Positions 9,421-18,277 are shown, counted from the first letter of the stretch. The stretch: 64,000 nucleotides of DNA from Streptomyces rishiriensis (GCF_030815485.1 NZ_JAUSWV010000003.1:1-64000), one strand, 5' to 3'. Notes: generated by a model from the sequence alone, not told the origin. Made by a program: numbers and translations.

Positions 9421-9940
9421 GTGGAGACCGTGCCGACGGTGGCGGTGAAGAAGACCTTCCGGGCGTTCGTCCCCGATCAGATGCTGATGCTGCCGCCGTC
9501 ACTGGATGAGTGGCTGCCCGAGGGGCATCTGGCCCGATTCGTGGCCGAACTGGTCGACGAGGTGCTCGACCTGGGCCGATCCTGGCGTCCTACGCCGAGA
9601 AGCGCGGGTTCCTGCCGTACGACCCGCGGTTGATGGTCTGGCTTCTGGTCTACGGGTACACCACCGGAGTGCGCTCGTCGCGGGCGATCGTGCGCAAGTG
9701 CACCAATGATGTGGCCTTCCGCTGTCTGGCCGCCGACCAGGCTCCGGACTTTCGCTCGATCTCCCGGTTCCGCCGCCGCCACCTGGCCGCGCTCGCCGGT
9801 CTGTTCCTGCAGTCGCTGCCCCTGGCGCAGAAACTGGGCACGGTCAAGATGGGCCGCGTCGCGCTGGACGGCACCAAGCGGGAAGCCAGCGCCTCCAAGC
9901 ACAAGGCGATGAGCTACGGCCGCCTGACTGGCAAGGAATA
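9421..9940 (+). pseudogene. IS1182-family transposase, frameshifted and truncated
   Basis: The first frame (9421-9575) reads VKKTFRAFVPDQMLMLPPSL and on to VLDLG. After about 9575 the protein continues in another frame (ILASYAEKRGFLPYDPRLMV through KHKAMSYGRLTGKE). Together they match the N-terminal half of IS1182-type transposases, including the ALDGTK segment. A frameshift near 9575 and loss of everything after about 9940 make it inactive. No terminal inverted repeats were identified. Confidence 0.72.
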
Positions 9941-10364
9941 CACGATCCAGACAACGTCCAGGGCGGACAGGCTCCAGGTCAGCCGGTTGATCACGTAGAC
10001 CACGGACAGCTGTCCGATGGAGGCGGCGCGGACGTCCTCGCCTTCCGGGTCCCCAGCGTTCTACTGGGGCCAGCCCCACTGGCAACGCACGGCGATGTCC
10101 AGGACGTCACAGCGGCCGCAGGCTACCGGGCATCCTCGGCAGTGCCCAAACCGACATCGACAACGCGCACCTATACCCTGTTCGACTCGCCAAATCGAAT
10201 GCTCAGTCACAGGCACCTGCTTTGTGGTCGGGCAGCACGTCAGTTGGCCGCTGAGCGTTCGAGTTGGTCAGTTGGGTTTGGAGGGCGTTCCGACCCTCCT
10301 GCCTGGCCCCTCGATCTGTTCAATACGTTGGTCGGTCCCCAGGGAGATCTCTAGGGTTGAGCGC
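9941..10364. other. Gap with no assignable gene
   Basis: The DNA between the broken transposase and the zinc-ribbon gene shows no coding pattern that I trust. Bases 10160-10260 are less GC-rich and probably hold the promoter of the next gene. A short minus-strand frame near 9950-10010 looks like another mobile-element scrap but is too short to name. Confidence 0.4.
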
Positions 10365-10694
10365 ATGGCTCACGCGAAGACCTCGTACGTCTGCCTCTCT
10401 TGCCGGACCTCCTACAAGCAGCCCTACGACAGAACGCGACAGCGGACCTGTCCCCGCTGTGCGGAGCCGCTGATCCACGCAGGTTCGGCGTTCGCCGCGC
10501 CCCGGCGGCGGGATGTCGCGGCGTGGCGAACACTGACGGTGCTGCTGAACGTCGGCGTGGGGTTTCACAAGAGCTGCTGCGGCGGGCCTGGATATCGCCC
10601 CAGGACCCTGCGTGAGGTACGCGAACGGATGACGCACGCGCAGCGCAGTGGAGAGCCGATCGCGCACGTGCTCGTCCGGCGGGACGTGGGGTGA
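10365..10694 (+). CDS. Small zinc-ribbon protein, conserved in Streptomyces
   Basis: A 109-residue basic protein. Two cysteine pairs (CLSC near residue 10, CPRC near residue 30) make a zinc ribbon. The second half contains the conserved stretch GVGFHKSCCGGPGYRPRTLR. I recognise this as a common small Streptomyces protein often mislabelled in databases as an enzyme, but I know no tested function. The ATG at 10365 is chosen because the similarity begins there; the open frame runs much further upstream without coding character. Confidence 0.7.
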   Translation: MAHAKTSYVCLSCRTSYKQPYDRTRQRTCPRCAEPLIHAGSAFAAPRRRDVAAWRTLTVLLNVGVGFHKSCCGGPGYRPRTLREVRERMTHAQRSGEPIAHVLVRRDVG

Positions 10695-10900
10695 GGGACG
10701 GGCTGGGGAACGAACGCTCAACTAGCCATGTAGAGCGCCCAGCCATAGGGAGTTCTTGGGCCGCGCTGTCTGCTGGGGTTGCTGGGCAGCTCAGGCAGCT
10801 GGAGGAGGCCAGGGTCTGGTGCCGTCGTCGACAAGGCGCGCTGCGCGGCGCTGGGGCTGGTGTGCCGAGCGTGGCACCGGGCGCTGGGACGTGGGTGCCT

Positions 10901-11094
10901 CACCAGCCCGTCGGGCCAGCGCGGTGCGCCACGCTGGCCGGGCAGAACCGGCTGCGGCGCCAGCCGAGCTTCTCCATGGCGAGCCGCGCGCAGCCCCGAA
11001 CTGCGGTGAACTCGCGGCGCCGTTTCTCCACGGCCCGCGCTATGACCGCCTCCTCTTCGGGGTAGAGGATGACGCCGTCGCCGAAGGCGTCACT
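10901..11094 (-). pseudogene. Fragment of an Sfp/EntD-type phosphopantetheinyl transferase
   Basis: The minus strand reads SDAFGDGVILYPEEEAVIAR, then AVEKRRREFTAVRGCARLAM, which matches the N-terminal part of Sfp/EntD-type 4'-phosphopantetheinyl transferases. After EKLG, the next family block (PVLPGQRGAPRWPDGLV) is in another frame, consistent with loss of one base near 10961. The Mg-binding and catalytic C-terminal half is absent, and the 5' side is replaced by an IS3 scrap. Such enzymes activate carrier proteins for NRPS, PKS and ACPs. This copy cannot work, so the ACP encoded at 37283-37612 needs an enzyme encoded elsewhere. Confidence 0.6.
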
Positions 11095-11205
11095 TGTCCC
11101 GGAAGGGATGCCCGGATCCGCAGCCACCTCCGGGGTCGGCTTCCCGGTCTCCGTCACAATCCGTACCGCCCCCTCGCGGAACTGCGGATCGTAGAGGCGC
11201 TCTTG
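11095..11205 (-). pseudogene. IS3-family OrfA fragment
   Basis: About 37 residues on the minus strand (RLYDPQFREGAVRIVTETGK and on to IPSGT) match the N-terminal helix-turn-helix of IS3-family OrfA. The segment is then joined in frame to the phosphopantetheinyl transferase fragment. The rest of OrfA and all of OrfB are missing. Confidence 0.65.
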
Positions 11206-11276
11206 ATGCCATGACCCCAACTGTCCCTCCCGGCGCGGTCTCCACAGTAGGTGGGGAACCTCACCATCGGTTAACC

Positions 11277-12701
11277 TCACCATCGATTTGTCGGGTAGGC
11301 GTCAAGGATCTTGCCTGCGACTTCCCTATTCGCTGTTCCGTCGACCGCTGCTTGGACGGCGAGGGATTCCAACGCGTGGAGGAAGGACTTCATGTCGTCC
11401 GGAGAAATAACTGCTGTATCGGCTCGCAGCTTTATCCACGTCTCGTCAGGGAAGTAGTCGGCGGTCAGATAAAAGCGTCTCCCGGGCCGGTCGCGGTCGA
11501 GTCCCCTCATCGTGCTGACCGTCGTGAGACCGAGGAGGTCGGCGGGATCTTTAGACAGCGGCCCCCGGGGGCGTTGGGGGGAGCTGGGATTGCTTTGCAT
11601 CATTCCCAGGTTGAGTGTGCAGGACAGGTCCGCTTCGCAACGGCCGAGGGTGCGCATCTCCCGCACCGCCGTCTTCACCGCGGCGGGGTCGTATCGGCCC
11701 CAGCGGTAGGCGGGTAGTGCAGCTGCCCAAGCGCCTCGGAGGACCTGGGAGAACGTCGTCCTGTCGACGTCGAGGCATATCGGAACATCCTGCACTAGGG
11801 TGCCGAGCGAAGGGTGCGAAAGGCCTCGCGTGCGGTTGGCGGAATATAGGGTGAACCCGCTTCGAGGGTTTCCGGACCAAGCCGCGAGAAGGAGGGCCGC
11901 AAGCGACAGTGTCACGGTCTGGGGGCTGACTTTGTGTCGTGCGGCGATAACCTCGTTCGCGGCGGTCATGGCCGGTGACTTCATGATCAAGTTCTGGAAG
12001 CGATGTGACTCCGGAACCCGGCGTTGATCCGGGAGCATCGCCGGTGGGCACTCCGGCAGCTTGGCCATCCAGTAGCGCAGGGAGCGCCTGGCGTGCTCCC
12101 TGCCCTCCGACTGCCCCTCTCGAAGCGCGAGATCTGCGGGCTGGGTGACCAGCCCCCCTGGAGCTGCCGACGGGCGGGGAGCCCCGGGAGAGCCGAGCAT
12201 TTCCTTCAGTTCGGCGAACAAGAGGGGTAGGGACCATCCGTCCGCGGCCAGGTGAAATAATCCGAAGACGACGGCTTCCGGGCGTCCATTTCGAACAACG
12301 ATGCAGAACTTGATGGGGAAAACGTCTTCCGCCGCGAACCGGAAGTCGTCCATACGTGCGATCAGACCATCCAGGCACTCCTCGTTGCCGCGTCCGATGT
12401 CATAGATCTCCAGGAACAACTGCCCGTGGCCGACGACGACCTGCTGAGGTTCCCCGGCGCCGCCTAGCCGAAATGTTGTCCGTAACACCTCATAGCGCTC
12501 TACAAGAGTCCGTAGCACCTGGCAGACATCTTCTGTTGTCAGGGCGCCAGTCACGGGTACCAGTTCGGTTATATTGAGGTGGTGGAGGTCCGGGCCGCAG
12601 GCCACCACTTCTTCCCACATCCATTGCTGCCCCCAAGTCTGAGGGTAGATTCCCGAGCGCTTAGCTGAGAACGGCACGGCGCGGATATTAGCCCGCTCCA
12701 T
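11277..12701 (-). CDS. Stand-alone NRPS condensation-domain protein
   Basis: A 474-residue protein made of a single condensation (C) domain with no adenylation or carrier domain. The active-site motif HHxxxDG appears as FHLAADG: His150, Asp154 and Gly155 are present, while the first His is Phe. The catalytic His is therefore kept. The start at 12701 has AGGAG 7 bases upstream. Free C domains can form amide or ester bonds between carrier-bound acyl groups and amines or alcohols. No NRPS partner is near, and the neighbouring phosphopantetheinyl transferase is broken, so this may be a survivor of a lost pathway or act on a distant carrier. GC content is somewhat lower than in nearby genes. Confidence 0.78.
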   Translation of the reverse strand: MERANIRAVPFSAKRSGIYPQTWGQQWMWEEVVACGPDLHHLNITELVPVTGALTTEDVCQVLRTLVERYEVLRTTFRLGGAGEPQQVVVGHGQLFLEIYDIGRGNEECLDGLIARMDDFRFAAEDVFPIKFCIVVRNGRPEAVVFGLFHLAADGWSLPLLFAELKEMLGSPGAPRPSAAPGGLVTQPADLALREGQSEGREHARRSLRYWMAKLPECPPAMLPDQRRVPESHRFQNLIMKSPAMTAANEVIAARHKVSPQTVTLSLAALLLAAWSGNPRSGFTLYSANRTRGLSHPSLGTLVQDVPICLDVDRTTFSQVLRGAWAAALPAYRWGRYDPAAVKTAVREMRTLGRCEADLSCTLNLGMMQSNPSSPQRPRGPLSKDPADLLGLTTVSTMRGLDRDRPGRRFYLTADYFPDETWIKLRADTAVISPDDMKSFLHALESLAVQAAVDGTANREVAGKILDAYPTNRW

Positions 12702-12846
12702 ATGGATTCTCCTGTCGGAATTAACTACGGCGCCTGCGAATGCAGGAGAATTCACGATACTGGATGACTTGACAGTGCGCCAAGGCGCTTGTGGGGGCAG
12801 TTGGGGGCGCCCGGAAGGGCGACAGGTCTGCGGCAGACCCCGAGAC

Positions 12847-13038
12847 TCACAAGAGTCGCACGTACTGACCTCTACGGCGATCGGGCCGCATAAACCGGCC
12901 GCAATGCCCCATAAAGGAGATGGGCACCCCGGCGATGGAGCGGAATAATCGCAGCTCCAGAATGTCTCCGAAAGACAACAAGGGGGACAATTCGAAAGAG
13001 CACCTTTGTATGCCGGTCTTCGACATTAGGTCACCCAT
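12847..13038 (-). CDS. Possible small ORF upstream of the condensation-domain gene
   Basis: A 63-codon frame on the same strand as the condensation-domain gene and about 145 bases before it. An inner ATG at 13026 is also possible. It lies in lower-GC DNA and has mixed hydrophobic and basic residues with two Cys. It has no known family and no strong ribosome binding site. It could be a small peptide gene or a chance frame. Confidence 0.25.
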   Translation of the reverse strand: MGDLMSKTGIQRCSFELSPLLSFGDILELRLFRSIAGVPISFMGHCGRFMRPDRRRGQYVRLL

Positions 13039-13116
13039 GCTATGACCCCGCAGGACGGGCAGGCTCGGGCCGCCTGGTCCGCCGTGACTCCTGCAGGACC
13101 GCCGGCCGCGGGGCCT

Positions 13117-13392
13117 CCGTGGCGTTCCTGCGCTGGGTCATGGAGAAGGCGCGCTCGTCCGGCGCCGTGGAGTTCCGGGCGGACCTGCGGCCGACGGACG
13201 CCACCACCGAACTGCACCTGCTTTTCCGTCAGGCGGACCTCCGGGCGGCCGTCGAAGCGGGCCGTGACCCCGACTCCGCGCTGACGCTCCACCGGGACCT
13301 GCGCGGCGATCTTCCCCAGTGGCCATCGTGGCTGGACGTCTCGGACCGGACGGACCACACCTGCACCAACCGGAGCTTCGATGCGGATTCAC
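13117..13392 (+). pseudogene. Coding relic of unknown family
   Basis: One plus frame reads like real protein (FLRWVMEKARSSGAVEFRAD, then HLLFRQADLRAAVEAGRD, ending near PQWPSWLDVS), with strong third-position GC. It lacks a convincing start and after about 13370 runs into low-GC, non-coding-looking sequence. I take it as the C-terminal part of a gene whose 5' end was lost. I do not recognise the family. Confidence 0.35.
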
Positions 13393-13422
13393 AGCACCTT
13401 AGACGTGAAAATCCACCTCAGG

Positions 13423-13455
13423 TCACTACAGAGATGCAGAGCATCTCTGTAGTGA
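13423..13455 (-). terminator. Perfect 14-bp hairpin downstream of the secreted-protein gene
   Basis: TCACTACAGAGATG and its exact complement flank a 5-base loop (CAGAG). It lies about 80 bases past the stop of the minus-strand secreted-protein gene and is a plausible terminator, although its stem has much less GC than is usual here. Confidence 0.55.
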
Positions 13456-13534
13456 AGGGGTTTATCGACACGGAAACTTGTACTAGTCAGCGCAGAAAAA
13501 ATCGTGCCGATGGCCAAGCCTGGTATAACCGTCC

Positions 13535-13930
13535 CTATCGGCCGGATGTCCATGCCACCATGGGCTCGGTTTCCCACGTATCCGCGCCGTTGGCACCGTT
13601 CCGCAGAACTGTCCAGAAGGTCACAGTGTGCCCTTCTGCGAGGTCCTCATCGCATGTCGTGGGAGGGTTGTTGGCGCCGTTCGCGTCGTGGCATTCGCCG
13701 CTGCGTCCGTAATCCGTTAGCCACACGAGGACAGCGCGCATTCCATCAGCGCGCAAGTCCTGAACAGTGAATTTGTCGCCTGTCGAGTAGAAACATCCAG
13801 GTGCGTAAGAATAAGGGGCGTTACAGAAGGTGGTAGTAGTGGCGTGGGCTGGCGTACCAAAGGCGAGCAATGCTGCCACCGAAGCGGCCACTGTCGTTGC
13901 AGCTGTAACTATTCTTCGCGTCGTACGCAC
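13535..13930 (-). CDS. Small secreted cysteine-containing protein
   Basis: A 131-residue protein with a classic Sec signal peptide: basic MRTTRR, a hydrophobic core, then cleavage after AHA at about residue 30. The mature part of about 100 residues has four Cys, probably two disulfides, and no known motif that I recognise. It starts with GTG at 13930. It is probably exported by itself; function unknown. Its DNA is lower in GC than the neighbouring enzymes. Confidence 0.65.
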   Translation of the reverse strand: MRTTRRIVTAATTVAASVAALLAFGTPAHATTTTFCNAPYSYAPGCFYSTGDKFTVQDLRADGMRAVLVWLTDYGRSGECHDANGANNPPTTCDEDLAEGHTVTFWTVLRNGANGADTWETEPMVAWTSGR

Positions 13931-14474
13931 TTTTGGATTCCCGTTCTTTAGGATTCGGTTTCCCTGCGCCTCAATCGGTCATCCCTCCTCCCCCGGAGGG
14001 ATTGGGTGATCCGGGGGGGGAGGGCTGCGCGTAATTGAGGTTGCCAGGGAGCTGAACAGCTGTCGTGCGCACTCCGTCCACGGTTCCTTATGCAATGCGT
14101 CCACGCCGGAGAGGCCACCTTCCGCCCGGGAGCAGCAACGTGGACTTCGTCGTGACGATCGTGCGGGACCGGGTGTCCGAGCCGGTCGAGCGCCTCGCAC
14201 AGACCGACACCAACGCCGAGCCGCTGCCCGACCAGCGGTGCTGACGGGGACGGTGCTCGACAAGCCCTTAGCACGCTGTACGAGGAGTCGTGAGCACCCT
14301 CTTGTGCGGGCTCCGGTCTGTCCGGGCCTCGCGTTTCACAAGGTCACGAGGGTTTCGGCCGTCCCCGGCGCAGCCTGCTGCCAAAGAGCGTGAGCCGGCC
14401 GAGGAAGCCACGTGAGGGGGCTGGCCTCGAAGCCGTCGGGGGCAGCCCCCTCACGTGGAACCGCGCTCTACGCA
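13931..14474. other. Gap with a coding scrap
   Basis: Most of this stretch is unassigned. Plus-strand bases 14131-14244 read as a protein tail (SNVDFVVTIVRDRVSEPVER, ending in a TGA at 14242-14244) with good codon bias but no start, so they are probably the last piece of a deleted gene. Bases 14005-14027 are a G/C run. Confidence 0.4.
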
Positions 14475-15485
14475 TCAGCTGACCCCCACCGATCGCGCGC
14501 CGCCCTCGCCTGTACCCCCTGCGCGGTACTCCATGGGCGACACTCCGTACGCGCTCCGGAAGGCTCGCCCGAAGTCGGAGGCGCGGCCCATGCCCCAGCG
14601 AGTGGCGATGGTGTGGATGGGCGTGGAGCTGAGGTTGGGGTTTGCCAGGTCGCGGCGGGCGCCTTGGAGGCGCTGGATGCGGATCCAGGCCGCGACCGTC
14701 TCGCCGGGGGTGTCCTCCTTGAAGATCTGGTGCAGGTAGCTCAGCGAGATGTGATGCGCGGCTGCTATCACGGGCGGTGCCAGCTCGGGGTCGTGCAGGT
14801 TCTGGCGGATGAATGTCCGTACGCGCGTCGTCAGAGCCCGCTGGCGGGTTTCCGGCGGCAGCGCGTCCTCCGCCTCCAGCACCTGGGCGAACCAGGCGGA
14901 CAGCAGGTCGATCAGGACGGTGCCGAGGCGGGGTGCGTCGGCCGGCTGGAGGGCGTCGGCCTGCTGCTCCAGACCGGTGAGGAAGCCCGTCAGCAGGGCG
15001 CCCACCCCCTCCTGCCCCGGCAGCCGCCGCCCCAGCAGCTGCTGAATGCGGGCAGAGGGCAGGGGCACCAGTGCCTTGGGGAAGTCCACGCCCACGCCCC
15101 TGTTCACCTGGCGGACCGCGTCGGCCGGCAGGTGCACTTCGTACGGCCGTGACGTGTCGCTCACCCACAGATCGCTTGGCCCGTACGCCTCGGCCCGCCC
15201 CACATGCTCGAACCCCAAGTCGCCGCCGAGCACCAGCGACAGGTGGTACATCTCCGGGTCGGACTGCCGCACCAGCTTCTCGGTACGCCGAAACCCCGTC
15301 GGCAGGTGCGACGTCGGCCACACCAGCACCGGGCCCAGCTCCAGCAGCCGCTGCTCCGCCCAGAAGTCATCGGCGAACAGGCTGCTCATGTGACTGGGCG
15401 CGATCGCCCGGTGCATCAACTCGCCCCAGTAGTCGAACCGGTGCTCCTTGGGCACGTCGTCGCTCTTAAAAACCGTTCCGATCAT
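14475..15485 (-). CDS. AraC-family transcriptional regulator
   Basis: A 336-residue regulator. Residues ~1-190 form an AraC-binding-like sensor half (cupin-type, with FWAEQRLLELGPVLVWPTSH). The C-terminal ~100 residues form the double helix-turn-helix, including ISLSYLHQIFKEDTPGETVA, RWGMGRASDFGRAFRSAYGV and SPMEYR. The ATG at 15485 starts the family match, with AGGA about 12 bases upstream. The nearest genes are relics, so the target is not evident; autoregulation is likely. Confidence 0.87.
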   Translation of the reverse strand: MIGTVFKSDDVPKEHRFDYWGELMHRAIAPSHMSSLFADDFWAEQRLLELGPVLVWPTSHLPTGFRRTEKLVRQSDPEMYHLSLVLGGDLGFEHVGRAEAYGPSDLWVSDTSRPYEVHLPADAVRQVNRGVGVDFPKALVPLPSARIQQLLGRRLPGQEGVGALLTGFLTGLEQQADALQPADAPRLGTVLIDLLSAWFAQVLEAEDALPPETRQRALTTRVRTFIRQNLHDPELAPPVIAAAHHISLSYLHQIFKEDTPGETVAAWIRIQRLQGARRDLANPNLSSTPIHTIATRWGMGRASDFGRAFRSAYGVSPMEYRAGGTGEGGARSVGVS

Positions 15486-16344
15486 GTCAGGGGCAGTCCT
15501 GAGCGGTGTACGGGCGAAGTCCGCCCAAGCGGTAAGGAAGAGGGGGACTTGGGGGTCGGTGGTGTTCTTGGAGCCCTGGATGCGCTGCGTCCGGTGGGGC
15601 CCCAGCATCGGTATTCCGCCCGTCCACATCGACGACCAGGGCGAAAGGCCCGGCCCCCTGCTCGTCGAAGTCAACAACGGCGGAGAACACGCCCGCCCCT
15701 TCCTCGGAGTTCGGCATGACACGACCGCCACTACGATACCGCTCGCCAGCTGATCGACCCCGCCACCGACTACGTCGGCCACGTCCGCACCGACACCGGA
15801 TGGAAACCGCCGCATCCGGTGTCCGGATCTGCATCCTGAGCAGCAACGGCTCCCTGGACAGCTAGGCATCAACGCCGCGGCGGCTCGGGATGCCTGACCC
15901 GCCCCGCTCCCCGTTGTGGCAGCCGTCGTCTGCGGCTCCCTCAGGCCCTCTCAGGGCCGCGCCGGGGGCGTGCGCGGAGGCCCCGCCGACGCGCAAGCAA
16001 CCTCCGGCCGCCCCGATCCCCCGACCGCGCGCCCACCCACCCGTCCCTTCTTTCTGTTCCTGGACTCGGGTGTTGGGGTGTGCTGAGGGGGATGTCGGGG
16101 TCCCGACCACGCTGAAAACGTTGTGGTGACCTGCGGTGATGCTGACGCGTGGCTACTGGTCATGTGCCGCTGTAGGAGGGGTTGTCGGCGGGGACACCGG
16201 CCCGGTCGGGGGCAGTGTTGTCGCACTGTGACCGTGGTCGGGCCCTGACGGTCGGTGGTGTGGTCGGGGCCGCCTGATGCGCTCAGCCGTACGCGCGGTA
16301 CCGCACAAGGCCGTACCGCGCTGTGACATACGGGAGTTCTGGCA
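15486..16344. other. Gap with gene scraps before the replication-relaxation gene
   Basis: No intact gene is seen. Plus-strand 15599-15750 reads like part of a protein (PSIGIPPVHIDDQGERPGPL, LVEVNNGGEHARPFLGV) and continues in another frame to about 15837, so it looks like a frameshifted remnant of a gene I cannot name. The rest, to 16290, shows nothing. Confidence 0.4.
16293..16321. promoter_or_regulatory. Inverted repeat upstream of the replication-relaxation gene
   Basis: Nine-base arms GCGCGGTAC/GTACCGCGC are separated by 11 bases and end 23 bases before the ATG at 16345. The position suits an operator or autoregulatory site for this mobile-replicon gene. Confidence 0.4.
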
Positions 16345-17240
16345 ATGACAAGAACGAGGGCGGATGTGGATGCCGGCGGCGGGGACCGGCTGGCGTTGGC
16401 GGTGCTGGTGCAGTACCGGATGGCCACCACCGAGCAAATGCATCTGATCACCGCTCCCGGGTGCGGATCGAGCAGACCAGACGGCGGCTGGCCAAACTCC
16501 GTGCCGAGGGCCTGGTCGACCGGATCACCCTGCCGCAGGCGGGGCGTACCCGGGTATGGTTCGCCACCGCGTACGGGGTGCAGGTCGCCGGGGAGTGGCC
16601 GGAGCTGCGGGGCCGGCGGCCGCCGCGGCTGGTGTCGGATCCGATAGCGGCGCGGCTGCGGGTGAGCCACACCCTGACCGTCACCGAGACCGGGCTGCAG
16701 TTCCTGCTGGACGCGCGCCGCCGTGGGGAGGTGTGCCGGCCGCTGGACTTCCTGCCGGAAGTCCACCACCCCATCGGGGGCGGTGAGGCGGTCATCCCGG
16801 ACGCGCTGCTCTACTACCAGCGCGGCAGCCGTAATGGTGGTGAGGGTTCGATGCTGCGGGCGTTCCTTGAGGTCGACCGGGCGACCATGGGCCCCGAACG
16901 CCTCGCGTCGAAGCTCCGCGCCTACGCCCGCCTCCACCAGTACGCACCCGTGCCAGTCGGCCGGCGCCGCGCGGTGGAGGCGGTCCAGGAGGAATGGCGG
17001 CGGCACTATCCGCTCTTCCCACGGCTGCTGTTCGTCCTGGACGGTACCGGCCCCGCCGGCATCGACAACCGTCTCCGTGCCCTGCACGCGTCGGCTGACG
17101 TGGATCTCTCGGTGGCCCTCTTCCTTCGGGAAGTGACCGTGCTCGCCGCGCCGATGACCGACCTGCTCCAGCACGGACCCGCCGCAGCTGTGTGGCGCCC
17201 CGTACCGGACCCCGAACGCCGGGTCAGCTGGCTGGGCTAA
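16345..17240 (+). pseudogene. Replication-relaxation family protein, frameshifted
   Basis: The N-terminus (GGDRLALAVLVQYRMATTEQ, MHLITA) is read from 16345. The rest (VRIEQTRRRLAKLRAEGLVD through RRVSWLG) is read in another frame. The switch is at about 16458-16462, where GGG stands in place of an expected GGGG, so one missing G explains it. With the G restored, the product would be about 300 residues. It would have a winged-helix N-terminal half and the replication-relaxation domain common on actinobacterial plasmids and integrative elements. GGGAG about 9 bases upstream supports the start. It may be a true pseudogene or a homopolymer sequencing error. Its 3' end lies inside the 217-bp repeat array. 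Confidence 0.7.
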
Positions 17241-17828
17241 CGGGTGCCGTAGACGGTGCGCAGAAGGCGGGGCACCGTAAGCGATTGCACACCCGCTCGC
17301 GGTCTGCGCAACACCCCCGACCACAGGCCCGACCACGGAGATCGGAATCCCGACCACAGGCCCGACCACCGCAGGTCACAGCGTTGCGCAGACCCGGCCG
17401 CACCCCAACGGCGCCAGATATGGGATTTCGAGCGCCGGGTCGGCTGGCTGGACCCGCTGGTGCTGTCGCCGGGTGCGCAGCAAGTGTTGCGCAACAGGCG
17501 ATTGCGCACCCGCTCGTGGTCTGCGCAACACCCCCGACCACAGGCCCGACCACGGAGATCGGAATCCCGACCACAGGCCCGACCACCGCAGGTCACAGCG
17601 TTGCGCAGACCCGGCCGCACCCCAACGGCGCCAGATATGGGATTTCGAGCGCCGGGTCGGCTGGCTGGACCCGCTGGTGCTGTCGCCGGGTGCGCAGCAA
17701 GTGTTGCGCAACAGGCGATTGCGCACCCGCTCGTGGTCTGCGCAACACCCCCGACCACAGGCCCGACCACGGAGATCGGAACCCCGACCACAGGCCCGAC
17801 CAGCGCAGGTCACAGCGTTGCGCAGACC
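17217..17828. repeat. 217-bp tandem direct repeats
   Basis: A unit of 217 bp recurs with starts of the same marker (CTGCGCAACA) at 17304, 17521 and 17738. The first copy is diverged and begins within the last codons of the replication-relaxation gene; the second is near-perfect; the third is partial. Each unit contains four CCCGACCAC-type words and several TGCGCA words. Such arrays next to a replication-type gene resemble iterons or transfer-protein binding loci. Confidence 0.85.
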
Positions 17829-18034
17829 ATTGCGCACAACCAGGGCACCAGTACGACGCCACTACCGATCCGACTGCGCATGCCCACCCACCGCCCCGTC
17901 CTGCGCAGTCGGCGGCGGGACCGACTGCGCAACCGTCTTGCGCAGCCACCCTTCCGACTGCGCAAGACGGAAGGGCTGCGCACGGCCGCCACCCGCCGCC
18001 CGTTCTGCGCGGTCGGCGGTGGGGTGATTGCGCA
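17257..18034. promoter_or_regulatory. Array of 21 TGCGCA palindromes (candidate cis-acting replication/transfer locus)
   Basis: TGCGCA starts at 17257, 17305, 17385, 17474, 17488, 17503, 17522, 17602, 17691, 17705, 17720, 17739, 17819, 17831, 17875, 17902, 17926, 17939, 17959, 17977 and 18029. Many copies extend to TTGCGCA or TGCGCAA. Spacing is often 12-20 bases. The array continues 200 bases past the 217-bp repeats, where the words occur in otherwise different sequence. In random DNA of this composition less than one copy is expected in 780 bases. This points to a multi-site protein-binding locus (origin, partition or conjugation site). Confidence 0.7.
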
Positions 18035-18109
18035 GCCACCACTCAGCAGCCTGCGGCCGGACGGGCACGGATGCGGGCCGGGGCAAGCCAACCGCCCCCC
18101 GCATCGACT

Positions 18110-18277
18110 GTGTCGGCGAATCCTGAAGTCATAGCAAAGGAGACCGCGCTCGAGATCTATCGGGGCTACTGGCAGGAGATGCCAGGCTTCTATGCTGACC
18201 GTGACGGCACCGCTGAAGGACCGAAGGGCTATGCCGCCTCCGAGGCGCGGGCCAGCGCGGAGAGCGACGCTGAGTAG
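18110..18277 (+). CDS. Possible small acidic ORF after the repeat array
   Basis: A 55-residue frame starting with GTG (VSANPEVIAKETALEIYRGY) and ending ASAESDAE. The composition, with acidic tail and aromatic centre, looks more like protein than the repeat-derived frame upstream. No family is recognised and the ribosome binding site is poor. It may be the C-terminal end of a larger lost gene. Confidence 0.3.
   Translation: MSANPEVIAKETALEIYRGYWQEMPGFYADRDGTAEGPKGYAASEARASAESDAE

Noticed and set aside
17217..17828. Possible CRISPR array
   Set aside because: Units are 217 bp, contiguous and nearly identical, with no short repeats and unique spacers; no cas genes.
17192..18277. 361-residue frame across the repeats
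   Set aside because: The middle is translated repeat DNA and other frames are equally open; only the last 55 codons may be real.
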